NCBI GenBank assembly: GCA_030628755.1
Contig: DAOVQH010000086.1
Span: 1-8,438, forward strand
Direction: 5' to 3'
DNA length: 8,438 nt
DNA from: Candidatus Cloacimonadota bacterium
Lineage (GTDB): Bacteria; Cloacimonadota; Cloacimonadia; Cloacimonadales; TCS61
Positions within the stretch are counted from its first letter, which is position 1. Each line of letters begins with the position of its first letter. A program made the position numbers and the translations under genes. Positions 1-6,958 of this stretch are shown piece after piece. A model generated the notes under the pieces. The model was given only the letters and a program-made list of their open reading frames with translations. It did no database searches and was not told where the DNA came from.

Positions 1-1
1 A

Positions 2-1018
2 CATAAAAAGTTTGAAAAAGGTATTTCTTTCTCGAATATGGAATTTTACAGGAAGTTTTATGAAAAAGGTTTTTTACCTGTACTGTCGGAATTCTATCAT
101 ATAGGAACAGAGCAGCTAAAGCAGGTTCTTTACAGCATTTATGAAGATCTCAAAACATATAAAAATATTCATTTCCATTTCCAGGAAGAAATTAGTGATA
201 TTGAATATAAAGCTGGTAAAGTTACTCTGAATAATGGAGAAGCATTTGATAGAGTTATTGTGGCTGTGGGAAGAAGTGGACATAAATTTGTGAAAAAATT
301 AATCAAGAAATTTCCTGAGCTAATTATCGACAATACAAAAGTTGATCTTGGTATTCGCTTTGAACTTCCAAATCATATTGTTGAAGAACTCAACAAAGAA
401 ATGTACGAATTCAAAGTTAAGTACAAAAGTAAAACCGGTTATATGGTTCGTACTTTCTGCAATAATCCCAGTGGGTTCGTAATAACAGAGAATTATGAGG
501 ATTTCGTAACAATTAATGGTCATTCCAAGCTGAAGGAGAAATCTAAAAACACAAATTTTGCTATTCTCACCACTGTACAACTTACCCAGCCTTTTAATGA
601 CCCTATCGGTTACGGTTCTCACATTGCCAAACTTACGAATATCCTAGCAGGTGAAGATAAGGTTATACTGCAAACTTATCATCACTTCAAAATTTCAAAA
701 AGGACCAAACACCTTTACCGGGTTTCCCCTACTCTGGATGAAAAATATTATATCCTGGGTGATATTAACCTGGCATACCCGCGCAGGATTGCTGAGAGTA
801 TTATCGATTTCATTGAAAATTTGAATGAAGTTGTTCCCGGTGTTGCTAATGATGATAACTTACTCTATGCTCCAGAGATTAAATTTTATTCCAACCTGCT
901 GGATAATGATAAATTTGAAAATCTTAAATTCATTGGTGATTGTTCCGGTGCAACTCGTTCAATAATTTATGCCACTGCTCACGGCTGGCTGATGGCAGAA
1001 GAAATATTGAATTCCTGA
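2..1018 (+). CDS. FAD-dependent dehydrogenase, COG2509 type (5' partial)
   Basis: This is the C-terminal 338 residues of an uncharacterised NAD(P)/FAD-dependent oxidoreductase. The frame stays open to the left edge, with twelve sense codons before the ATG at 38 and no ribosome site there, so that ATG is internal and the FAD-binding GxGxxG start lies outside the window. Visible family signatures are AVGRSGHKF (about 259-290), which corresponds to the family's GHSARD segment; DLGIRFELP; VRTFCNNPSGFV (about 445-480); the VTINGHS then NTNFAIL pair (about 505-565); and the C-terminal FAD-contacting GDCSGATRSI with ATAHGW (about 935-990). The family is thought to be cytoplasmic and flavin-binding; its substrate is not known. 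No signal peptide or membrane segment is visible in this part. It ends 33 bp before an amidotransferase remnant, close enough for past co-transcription. The family call is by motif recognition only; the exact reaction is not assigned. Confidence 0.8.
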   Translation, partial: HKKFEKGISFSNMEFYRKFYEKGFLPVLSEFYHIGTEQLKQVLYSIYEDLKTYKNIHFHFQEEISDIEYKAGKVTLNNGEAFDRVIVAVGRSGHKFVKKLIKKFPELIIDNTKVDLGIRFELPNHIVEELNKEMYEFKVKYKSKTGYMVRTFCNNPSGFVITENYEDFVTINGHSKLKEKSKNTNFAILTTVQLTQPFNDPIGYGSHIAKLTNILAGEDKVILQTYHHFKISKRTKHLYRVSPTLDEKYYILGDINLAYPRRIAESIIDFIENLNEVVPGVANDDNLLYAPEIKFYSNLLDNDKFENLKFIGDCSGATRSIIYATAHGWLMAEEILNS

Positions 1019-1034
1019 AATAATCTATCAGGAA
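1012..1034. repeat. short inverted repeat across a stop codon
   Basis: TTCCTGA (1012-1018) is the exact reverse complement of TCAGGAA (1028-1034), with a 9-nt loop. The left arm contains the stop codon of the dehydrogenase gene. The stem is AT-containing and is followed by AAATGATG rather than a T run, so it is a poor intrinsic terminator. It could be chance, or a weak processing or attenuation hairpin between the two genes. The right arm also holds the only AGGA-like ribosome site near the amidotransferase remnant. Confidence 0.3.
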
Positions 1035-1051
1035 AATGATGTATTAGTAAA

Positions 1052-1351
1052 TTGAAAGCCTTGATAATCGATAATCATTCAAAATTTATTCAAAATATAA
1101 AAAATATTCTGGATAATTTCAAAATAGAAAATTCAATAATAGATTTCGCTGATTTCCACATGGATATGACTGGTTCATTCGACTGTTTTATCCTTTCAGG
1201 GGAAAGTCTAAGTATAAAGAACACACCTGCTTTTAGAGATGAGAAGGAACTAATAAAGCAAGCTCCCAAACCTATTTTCAGTATTTGTTTCGGTTTCCAA
1301 ACGACATCCTATGTTTACAGCGAAATTACTTCGGAGATCAAATTCAGTTAA
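1052..1351 (+). pseudogene. class I glutamine amidotransferase, truncated N-terminal half
   Basis: The first 80-90 residues read as the start of a class I glutamine amidotransferase: KALIIDNHSKF at the N-terminus, FILSGESLS in the oxyanion-loop position (usually LSGGP), and PIFSICFGFQ holding the catalytic cysteine nucleophile (Cys79, codon 1286-1288). Such domains normally run about 190-200 residues and need a later His and Glu. Here the frame stops at 1349-1351, and from about 1325-1333 the DNA is the tail of an FnIII protein read in another frame. Glutamine hydrolysis is therefore not expected. The start is uncertain: TTG at 1052 has no ribosome site at normal spacing. An ATT at 1043 is better spaced from AGGAA (1030-1034), while the ATG at 1036 is out of frame and stops at once. 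The partner synthase cannot be told. Most likely it is a remnant left by a deletion; an assembly join is the alternative. Confidence 0.65.
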
Positions 1352-1566
1352 GCTGGGATTCTGTGGCCGGAGCGAATTCCTACAAAATATATGCTTCGGA
1401 TGATCCTTATGCTGTAGATTGGGGAACTGCGATAGCGACCGGAATAACAGGAACAAGTTGGAGCGAGGCTTTACCAGGAACAAATAAATTTTATTATGTG
1501 ACTGCAGATAATACAACACCTGCAGTGATGTTGAATAAAGGAAATAGAAGAGTCAGAAAAAGATAA
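1333..1566 (+). pseudogene. orphan C-terminal FnIII tail of a secreted protein
   Basis: Read in the frame of position 1333, the sequence begins GDQIQLSWDSV, continues GANSYKIYASDDPYAVDWG and KFYYVTA, and ends in a basic tail (NKGNRRVRKR) at the stop 1564-1566. It matches the end of the large protease downstream: in the 29-residue block from SWD to AIA, 24 positions are identical, and 21 bases are identical (1368-1388 and 6523-6543). FnIII modules of this kind sit at the C-terminus of secreted or surface proteins. No start codon, ribosome site, signal peptide or catalytic domain precedes it; upstream lies the amidotransferase remnant in another frame. It is best read as the surviving 3' end of a lost paralogue of the protease or another beta-helix protein. 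It is not likely to be expressed as a functional protein. Confidence 0.7.
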
Positions 1567-1573
1567 GAAGTAA

Positions 1574-1613
1574 TTGACACGAGAAGCAAAAAAAATGAGG
1601 TTTTGATAATTCT
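1574..1613 (+). promoter_or_regulatory. possible promoter for the C10 protease gene
   Basis: TTGACAC begins at 1574, 57 bp before the start codon, and GATAAT (1605-1610, five of six matches to the -10 consensus) lies close to the ribosome site. The gap between them is 25 nt, too long for an ordinary sigma-70 pair, so they may not act together; GATAAT could work alone. The same words, TTGACAC and TAATTCT, occur upstream of the TPR gene with a gap exactly 10 nt shorter. Confidence 0.25.
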
Positions 1614-1620
1614 TTATTTT

Positions 1621-1625
1621 GGAGG
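1621..1625 (+). promoter_or_regulatory. ribosome binding site that sets the protease start at 1631
   Basis: GGAGG is followed by five A residues and then ATG at 1631, a near-ideal Shine-Dalgarno arrangement. The in-frame TTG at 1619 overlaps this site and would place four residues (MEEK) before the signal peptide, so it is rejected as the start. Confidence 0.85.
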
Positions 1626-1630
1626 AAAAA

Positions 1631-4600
1631 ATGAAAAGTAAAATTTACATCTTGATTAGTATGTTAGTAATTGGATGTTTCTCATCTGGTTATACAAAAC
1701 CAGTAAATATTGAAACAGCCAAACTTGTAGCCAAAAACTGGTATTATGAAAGGTCTGAAAAACATGTAAAAAATGCTGAAATTAGAGATGTGTTTATGGA
1801 AAGAGATAATTCTGAAAACATATTCTATATTTTCAATCTCGGTGAGAAAGGTTTTGTTATTGTTGCCGGAGATGATGTTTCTATTCCAATTTTAGGTTAT
1901 TCTTCTGAAAATAATTATTCAGAAAAGAATAGACCACCTGCTTTGGAATTCCTTATGAGAATGTATAAAATGCAAATTATTGATGCAAAGAATAATAATC
2001 TATCTCCTTTTGAAAAGGCAAAAGACGAATGGGAAAGATTAACTGTTGATTCTAATTCTTTTATAAGAACTGATTATAGAGATGTTTCACCTATGCTTAC
2101 TACAATTTGGGGACAGGGAACTTATTTTAATACTTCTTGTCCTGCAGATACTGCTGGTCCAGATGACCATGTTGTAACTGGTTGTGCTGCCACAGCAATG
2201 GCACAGGTTCTTAATTATTGGGAACATCCCTGGCATGGAGAGGGTTCCCATTCTTATACCAACCCTCCGTATGGCACATTAACAGCAGAATTTGAAAATA
2301 CAATATACAATTATGATAATATGCCGGACACTGTTTCAACTTATAATATTGATGTAGCTACACTTCTGTATCATTGTGGTGTTTCAGTGGAGATGGATTA
2401 TGGACCTCATGGTTCCAGTGCCTGGGGTTGGTGTGACCATTCTGTTTCAGAAGCATTGGAAGATTATTTCTATTTTGATGATGATGTGCATCATATAGTT
2501 CAGTCTGTACATACAATGGACTGGTGGCGTAATAGAATGAAAACTGAATTGAATGCTGGAAGACCGGTTATCTATGGTGGTCGTGATGATGATGAAGATG
2601 CAGGTCATGCCTGGGTGATTGATGGCTATGCAGGTGATTATTTTCATATGAACTGGGGTTGGTCGGGTTCAGATGATGGCTATTTTCTTATAGATGATCC
2701 GTCACCTGGTGTTTATAATTTTAATGACTGGATGCATGCCTGTGTTAATGCAGAACCAAAAATAGCACATTTAGATGGAACCTGGGACCTTGCAAGTAGT
2801 CCGTATTATATTAATTATGACCAGGTTATTGATACTGGAGATTTACTTACGATTGAACCTGGTGTGGAAGTTATATTTCAGGGTAGATATCAAATAAAGG
2901 TTGAAGGTGCTTTACATGCAGAAGGAACTCCATCTGATTCTATTATTTTTACTGTAAGACATTCACCTTTAAATTGGTTTCCTATCGGTTGGAGAGGTCT
3001 CCGTTTCCATGATACTAATGAAGCTCCTGAAGATACTTCTCGTCTATCTTTTTGTGTTCTGAAGCATGGAAAAGCAAAAGGCGGATATGACCCTGAAGAA
3101 ACTGATGGTGGAGCTATTTATTGTACAAATTCATCAGCACTTGTAATTGAGAACAGCAGGTTTGCCGGGAATTTTGCTGATGCATTCGGAGGTGCAATCT
3201 CTCTAAGAGATACTTCCAATATTATTATTAATAACAGTGTTATTGTATGGAACACTGCTGCTTTTGGGGGTGGTATAAATTTTTCCCATTCTAATCCTTC
3301 TTTAGATAATGTTACAATCAGTGGAAACGCTGTTTCTTGGCATGGTGGTGGAATTTACTGCCAACATGCAAGCCCGACACTGACAAATTTGACTATTTCA
3401 GATAACACAACAAACAATTATGGTGGAGGAATAATCTGTGGTGATTACTCCAATCCAGATCTTAATAATGTTACAATTAGTAATAATGAAGCATCATGGG
3501 GTGGTGGAATGTATATTTACGATTATTCTAATCCCGTGCTGGATAGTGTTTATATTTTCGATAATACTACTGATAACGATGGTGGCGGTATGTTCATTAG
3601 TGGTTTTTATGGTGTTTGCCAACCCTCAATGAGCAATGTTAAAATTTATGATAATTTTGTTTCTGGTGAAGGTGGTGGAATTTATTGTTATTTGGGCGCA
3701 CATCCTTATATCTGTTATTCACAGATATATAGTAATTTTGCAGATAAAGGTGGTGGGATATACTGCATTGCTACTGATTATACTGAACTTGAAAAAGTAA
3801 CAGTTGCCAATAACATTGCGAATGACGGACGCGAAATATATGTTGATAATTCAAATATTATTTTATTAAGTACTATCGTATGGAATGACTATTATGATTT
3901 GGCTTATGTTTATTTAGTTAATGGCGGTACAGTAACAGCAACCTATTCTGATATTCAGAATGCATCAGATGAACCCTGGTTTGGATATGGCTGTATTGAT
4001 GCAGACCCATTATTTGCTAATCCTGCAACTAATGATTATACGCCCACCTGGTCTGGCTATCCTTTACCTGATGAAGAAAAATCTCCCTGTATTGATGCCG
4101 GTGCCCCAATTTCTCCTTATGACCCGGATGGAACAATCGCTGATATGGGAGCTTTGTATTTCCATCAATCATATACTTCATTAAGCGGAGGAGACATAAA
4201 CGGAACTTTACTTGCAGCAGATAGTCCGTATTTTGTAGATGGAGATCTGACCATTCCGGCAGGTTCACAACTAACTATTGAACCTGGGGTTAGTGTTATT
4301 TTCAGAGGACATTATAAATTTGAGGTCAATGGCACACTCCTTGCAGAGGGTTATGAACACCTCAGAATCAATATTGCAGCACAAGATACACTGGAAGGAT
4401 TCAAAGGTCTGAGATTCATAAATACAAATACAGCTCGTCAGGATTCTTCTAAATTAATTCATTGCAGAATAACTTTTGGAAATGCAGATTTTTCTCCATA
4501 TAAGGGTGGTGGTCTTTATTTTGAAAATTCTTCCAATGTTCGTGTTCAAAATTGTCTGATAAATAAAAACAGGGCAAATTTATATGGTGGAGCAATATAC

Positions 4601-6745
4601 TGTGATAATTCTTCATCTCCGATATTTATAAATAATATAATTACCGGGAATAATGCTCTATACGGTGGTGCAATTTATAGTGAGGGTGATTTTTCCCTAA
4701 CCGGAGGAGAAATTTACGATAATTTTGCCGAATATTATGGTGGAGCAATTTATTTGCATGGAGCTGAGCCTTTGATGTCAGGAGCTACTATTAGAAATAA
4801 CACTGCAACTTTGTATGGAGGAGGATTCTATTTTGATGGTGGTAATCCTGTTTTCAGTTCTACAAATAGATGTAATATTTATTTGAATTATGCTAAAGCA
4901 GCCGGTCTGGATTTATATGGTGATGCCTGGGAAATTATAAGTGTTATTGTTGATACTTTTACAGTATTAAATCCGGATAAGCATTTTGCGTATCCGTATG
5001 ATGATTTTACTTTTGATATTCAGCATTATAAGATAGAACAGCTAGCACAGGACCTTTATGTGAGCCCTTCCGGTTCTGACGATAATTCAGGCATTTCTTC
5101 TTCTGAACCTTTACAGACAATGCATAAAGCGTTATTGAAAATAATGGCTGACAGCATGAATCCAAGAACTATTCATCTGGAAAATGGAACATATTCAAAC
5201 TCTGCAACCGGCGAGAACTTCCCAATTAATTGTAGAGAAAATGTTTCAATATCATGTGAAAGCGAGATTGCAACTATTTTAGACGGCGAAGAGCAAACAG
5301 GAATTTTATATTGTTACGATGATAGTAATTTCACATTAGAAAACCTGAAAATGCAAAATGGTTATGCTGAAAAGGGCGGTGCAATTTACCTGGACAACTC
5401 AAATCCGGATTTAGTAAATGTGATTTGCACCGGTAATGAAGTAACTAACGATGGAGGAGCTATCTATTGTCTTGGTTCCAGCCCGAATTTAACGAATGTA
5501 ATTATTACAAATAATACATCTTCTGGTGGTTATGGCACCGGTGGAGGTGGCATTTGGTGTTTAGGTTCTTGCCCAGCTCTTGATAATGTTCATATTAATA
5601 GTAATTCTGCCTATTTTGGGGGTGGAATTTATATAAACAGTAATTCTCATTTAACATTAAATAATGTTACATTTAATAGCAATTCTGCAAGTCATTCTGG
5701 TGGTGGTTGCTACATTAACCATTCGGACCCTGTCCTGAATAATGTTACATTTACACATAATGATGCTCTTTCTGGAGATGGTGGTGCTATTTATATAGTG
5801 AATTCAGACCCACAATTGTATGATGTAACCATTACATTAAATGATGCAGATGGACAAGGAGGAGGTATCTGGTTTGCTCTATCAAATTTAGATATTACAA
5901 ATTCTTCTATTATTCACAACATCTCGTTTGAAGGAGGCGGTGGAATTTTTGGAGCCCCCGGGTCAACATTAAACATTAAAAATACGCAAATTGTCAATAA
6001 CTCCGCTGATGAAGAACCTTATATCATTAATGGAGGAGCATTATGTTTGAATAGTGTTACTACGACTATTGTGAATACAACTATAGGTTATAATTATTCC
6101 TCTGGTGATGGTGATGGAATTTATTGTAGTAGTTCAAATATATCATTAATAAATTCAATTTTATGGGCAGATACACTATTTATTCATTTATCAGGCACTG
6201 TCAATGCTACTTATTCAGATATCCAGGGTGGAACAGGTCTATACTGGTTTGGAACAGGATGTATTGATACATATCCTTTATTTGCTGATACATCATCTTA
6301 TGACTTACATTTGACTGATAGTTCTCCCTGTATTAACGCAGGAAATCCTGACACGACAGGTTTGAATCTTCCTGAATATGACTTGGATGGAAATCCGAGG
6401 ATAGTAAATGGAATAATTGATATGGGATGTTATGAATATCAAGGTGGAACTCTTTCTGCCCCAACAAATATAACAATATCAATTTCATCAGATTCTGTCC
6501 ATATCTCGTGGGATGCTGTCAGCGGAGCGAATTCCTACAAAATCTATTCTTCCGATGATCCGTATGCTGAAGATTGGGGAGATGCTATCGCTTCGGTTGC
6601 TGTTTTAAGTTGGACTTCCGATATTTCTGGAATTGAGAAGAAATTCTATTATGTGGTTGCTTCGATGGAAACGGTGAGGGAAAGCGTTAAGCCAGTATCC
6701 CCATCGTCCCGATGGGAAAAGAAAAAAAAGAAATTCAATAAATAG
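1631..6745 (+). CDS. secreted C10 (streptopain-type) cysteine protease with three beta-helix blocks and FnIII tail
   Basis: This 1704-residue exported protein is a predicted C10 cysteine endopeptidase made as a zymogen. Residues 1-22 form a signal peptide (IYILISMLVI); VIGC at 13-16 also fits a lipobox. Residues 25-120 resemble the Spi/SpeB inhibitory propeptide (GFVIVAGDD, ILGYS). Residues about 150-375 are the protease: TGCAATAMAQVLNYW gives Cys185, AGHAWVIDGY gives His326, and MNWGWSG (340-346) is the conserved Trp motif, so the active site appears intact. Then follow an N-cap (380-440, LTIEPGVEVIF), beta-helix 1 with nine GG rungs, an anchor-Q-like segment (about 818, SPCIDAG), a second N-cap (850-905) and beta-helix 2 (five rungs), a DUF1565-like start (about 1140, LYVSPSGSDDNSG), beta-helix 3 (nine rungs), a second anchor-Q segment (1566-1604) and FnIII (1609-1679). 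Rungs repeat GG[AG]IYC with NVTIxxN, as in polymorphic outer-membrane proteins. The basic C-terminal tail is partly encoded by a palindromic element; no sorting domain is visible. The likely location is the cell surface or outside the cell. The substrate is unknown; the beta-helices probably bind a surface or polysaccharide (inference). Confidence 0.88.
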   Translation: MKSKIYILISMLVIGCFSSGYTKPVNIETAKLVAKNWYYERSEKHVKNAEIRDVFMERDNSENIFYIFNLGEKGFVIVAGDDVSIPILGYSSENNYSEKNRPPALEFLMRMYKMQIIDAKNNNLSPFEKAKDEWERLTVDSNSFIRTDYRDVSPMLTTIWGQGTYFNTSCPADTAGPDDHVVTGCAATAMAQVLNYWEHPWHGEGSHSYTNPPYGTLTAEFENTIYNYDNMPDTVSTYNIDVATLLYHCGVSVEMDYGPHGSSAWGWCDHSVSEALEDYFYFDDDVHHIVQSVHTMDWWRNRMKTELNAGRPVIYGGRDDDEDAGHAWVIDGYAGDYFHMNWGWSGSDDGYFLIDDPSPGVYNFNDWMHACVNAEPKIAHLDGTWDLASSPYYINYDQVIDTGDLLTIEPGVEVIFQGRYQIKVEGALHAEGTPSDSIIFTVRHSPLNWFPIGWRGLRFHDTNEAPEDTSRLSFCVLKHGKAKGGYDPEETDGGAIYCTNSSALVIENSRFAGNFADAFGGAISLRDTSNIIINNSVIVWNTAAFGGGINFSHSNPSLDNVTISGNAVSWHGGGIYCQHASPTLTNLTISDNTTNNYGGGIICGDYSNPDLNNVTISNNEASWGGGMYIYDYSNPVLDSVYIFDNTTDNDGGGMFISGFYGVCQPSMSNVKIYDNFVSGEGGGIYCYLGAHPYICYSQIYSNFADKGGGIYCIATDYTELEKVTVANNIANDGREIYVDNSNIILLSTIVWNDYYDLAYVYLVNGGTVTATYSDIQNASDEPWFGYGCIDADPLFANPATNDYTPTWSGYPLPDEEKSPCIDAGAPISPYDPDGTIADMGALYFHQSYTSLSGGDINGTLLAADSPYFVDGDLTIPAGSQLTIEPGVSVIFRGHYKFEVNGTLLAEGYEHLRINIAAQDTLEGFKGLRFINTNTARQDSSKLIHCRITFGNADFSPYKGGGLYFENSSNVRVQNCLINKNRANLYGGAIYCDNSSSPIFINNIITGNNALYGGAIYSEGDFSLTGGEIYDNFAEYYGGAIYLHGAEPLMSGATIRNNTATLYGGGFYFDGGNPVFSSTNRCNIYLNYAKAAGLDLYGDAWEIISVIVDTFTVLNPDKHFAYPYDDFTFDIQHYKIEQLAQDLYVSPSGSDDNSGISSSEPLQTMHKALLKIMADSMNPRTIHLENGTYSNSATGENFPINCRENVSISCESEIATILDGEEQTGILYCYDDSNFTLENLKMQNGYAEKGGAIYLDNSNPDLVNVICTGNEVTNDGGAIYCLGSSPNLTNVIITNNTSSGGYGTGGGGIWCLGSCPALDNVHINSNSAYFGGGIYINSNSHLTLNNVTFNSNSASHSGGGCYINHSDPVLNNVTFTHNDALSGDGGAIYIVNSDPQLYDVTITLNDADGQGGGIWFALSNLDITNSSIIHNISFEGGGGIFGAPGSTLNIKNTQIVNNSADEEPYIINGGALCLNSVTTTIVNTTIGYNYSSGDGDGIYCSSSNISLINSILWADTLFIHLSGTVNATYSDIQGGTGLYWFGTGCIDTYPLFADTSSYDLHLTDSSPCINAGNPDTTGLNLPEYDLDGNPRIVNGIIDMGCYEYQGGTLSAPTNITISISSDSVHISWDAVSGANSYKIYSSDDPYAEDWGDAIASVAVLSWTSDISGIEKKFYYVVASMETVRESVKPVSPSSRWEKKKKKFNK
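6685..6716 (-). repeat. palindromic element, copy A, inside the protease 3' end
   Basis: CCCATCG (6700-6706) and CGATGGG (6710-6716) form a 7-bp stem with a 3-nt loop. Read on the minus strand the hairpin is CCCATCGGGACGATGGG, followed directly by GATAC and then TGGCTTAACG. Copy B at 6759-6787 has the same plan in the other orientation. In the plus-strand reading, this copy encodes the protease residues SVKPVSPSSRW, just after the natural end of the FnIII fold. Confidence 0.6.
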
Positions 6746-6758
6746 AAAATTACCAAAA

Positions 6759-6787
6759 ACCACCGAGACGGTGGTGATACACTTACG
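6759..6787 (+). repeat. palindromic element, copy B, just after the protease stop
   Basis: ACCACCGAGACGGTGGT (6759-6775) is a 7-bp stem with loop AGA, followed directly by GATAC (6776-6780) and ACTTACG. Against copy A read on the minus strand, 12 of the 17 hairpin bases match; four of the five differences form two compensatory stem-pair changes, and the fifth is in the loop (G to A). No T run follows, so it is not itself a good terminator. Confidence 0.6.
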
Positions 6788-6788
6788 A

Positions 6789-6820
6789 ATCCGGCAGCTG
6801 CCGGATCGGAAGTTTTCTTT
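6789..6820 (+). terminator. likely intrinsic terminator after the protease gene
   Basis: ATCCGGCAGCTGCCGGAT (6789-6806) is a perfect 18-bp palindrome that can fold as a 7-bp GC-rich stem with an AGCT loop. It is followed, after CGGAAG, by TTTTCTTTT. It lies 44 bp past the protease stop and ahead of the next promoter candidate. The T tract is interrupted and starts six bases late, so efficiency is uncertain; the palindrome may instead be another mobile repeat. Confidence 0.45.
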
Positions 6821-6899
6821 TCCTTTCACTTTTTTCCTTCTCCCTTTCTCAAAGCAGGCCTTGTCATTCGACATGGTAAAAGCTTTGAGTTCCTTTCAC
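6811..6899. repeat. pyrimidine tract with a direct repeat around an inverted repeat
   Basis: TTCCTTTCAC occurs at 6820-6829 and again at 6890-6899. Between them, CTCAAAGC (6848-6855) is the exact reverse complement of GCTTTGAG (6882-6889), with a 26-nt loop. Positions 6811-6850 of the plus strand are almost entirely pyrimidine. No coding sequence with a ribosome site is seen on either strand here. The layout could be a small decayed insertion or a regulatory structure upstream of the TPR gene; nothing in it identifies a known element. Confidence 0.35.
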
Positions 6900-6907
6900 C
6901 TTTTCTA

Positions 6908-6937
6908 TTGACACCAAAAATTCGTATTTTTAATTCT
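6908..6937 (+). promoter_or_regulatory. probable promoter for the TPR regulator gene
   Basis: TTGACA (6908-6913) is a perfect -35 hexamer. TTTAAT (6929-6934) matches the -10 consensus at five of six positions, with a 15-nt spacer, slightly short. The pair lies 51 bp upstream of the start codon and beyond the putative terminator, which supports a separate transcription unit. Confidence 0.45.
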
Positions 6938-6947
6938 ACTTCTTAAA

Positions 6948-6951
6948 GAGG
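6948..6951 (+). promoter_or_regulatory. ribosome binding site for the TPR gene
   Basis: GAGG within AAAGAGGAA, with a 7-nt spacer to ATG at 6959. No other in-frame start near it has a comparable site, so it fixes the start of the TPR protein. Confidence 0.75.
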
Positions 6952-6958
6952 AATTGAA

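Noticed and set aside
38..40. ATG as the start of the FAD-dependent dehydrogenase
   Set aside because: The frame is open to the left edge, there is no ribosome site before it, and the family needs an N-terminal FAD-binding segment that would lie outside the window.
1012..1034. Intrinsic terminator after the dehydrogenase gene
   Set aside because: The 7-bp stem is weak and no T run follows; it is kept only as a short inverted repeat.
1619..1630. TTG start four codons upstream of the protease ATG
   Set aside because: It overlaps the GGAGG ribosome site, which is ideally spaced for ATG 1631; the signal peptide begins properly at MKSK.
3100..3780. Regularly spaced GGTGG-type motifs resembling a CRISPR or DNA tandem array
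   Set aside because: The spacing follows protein beta-helix rungs, the units diverge at DNA level, and the reading frame is continuous.
6605..6874. Minus-strand open frame across the protease end and the intergenic region
   Set aside because: It is made of the reverse of the FnIII tail, palindromes and a pyrimidine tract, has no ribosome site, and resembles no protein family.
6864..6876. TCATTCGAC-like string reminiscent of a TGTCATTC-type dispersed repeat seen in many metagenome genomes
   Set aside because: Only about ten bases resemble it and the characteristic continuation is missing, so it is not supportable.
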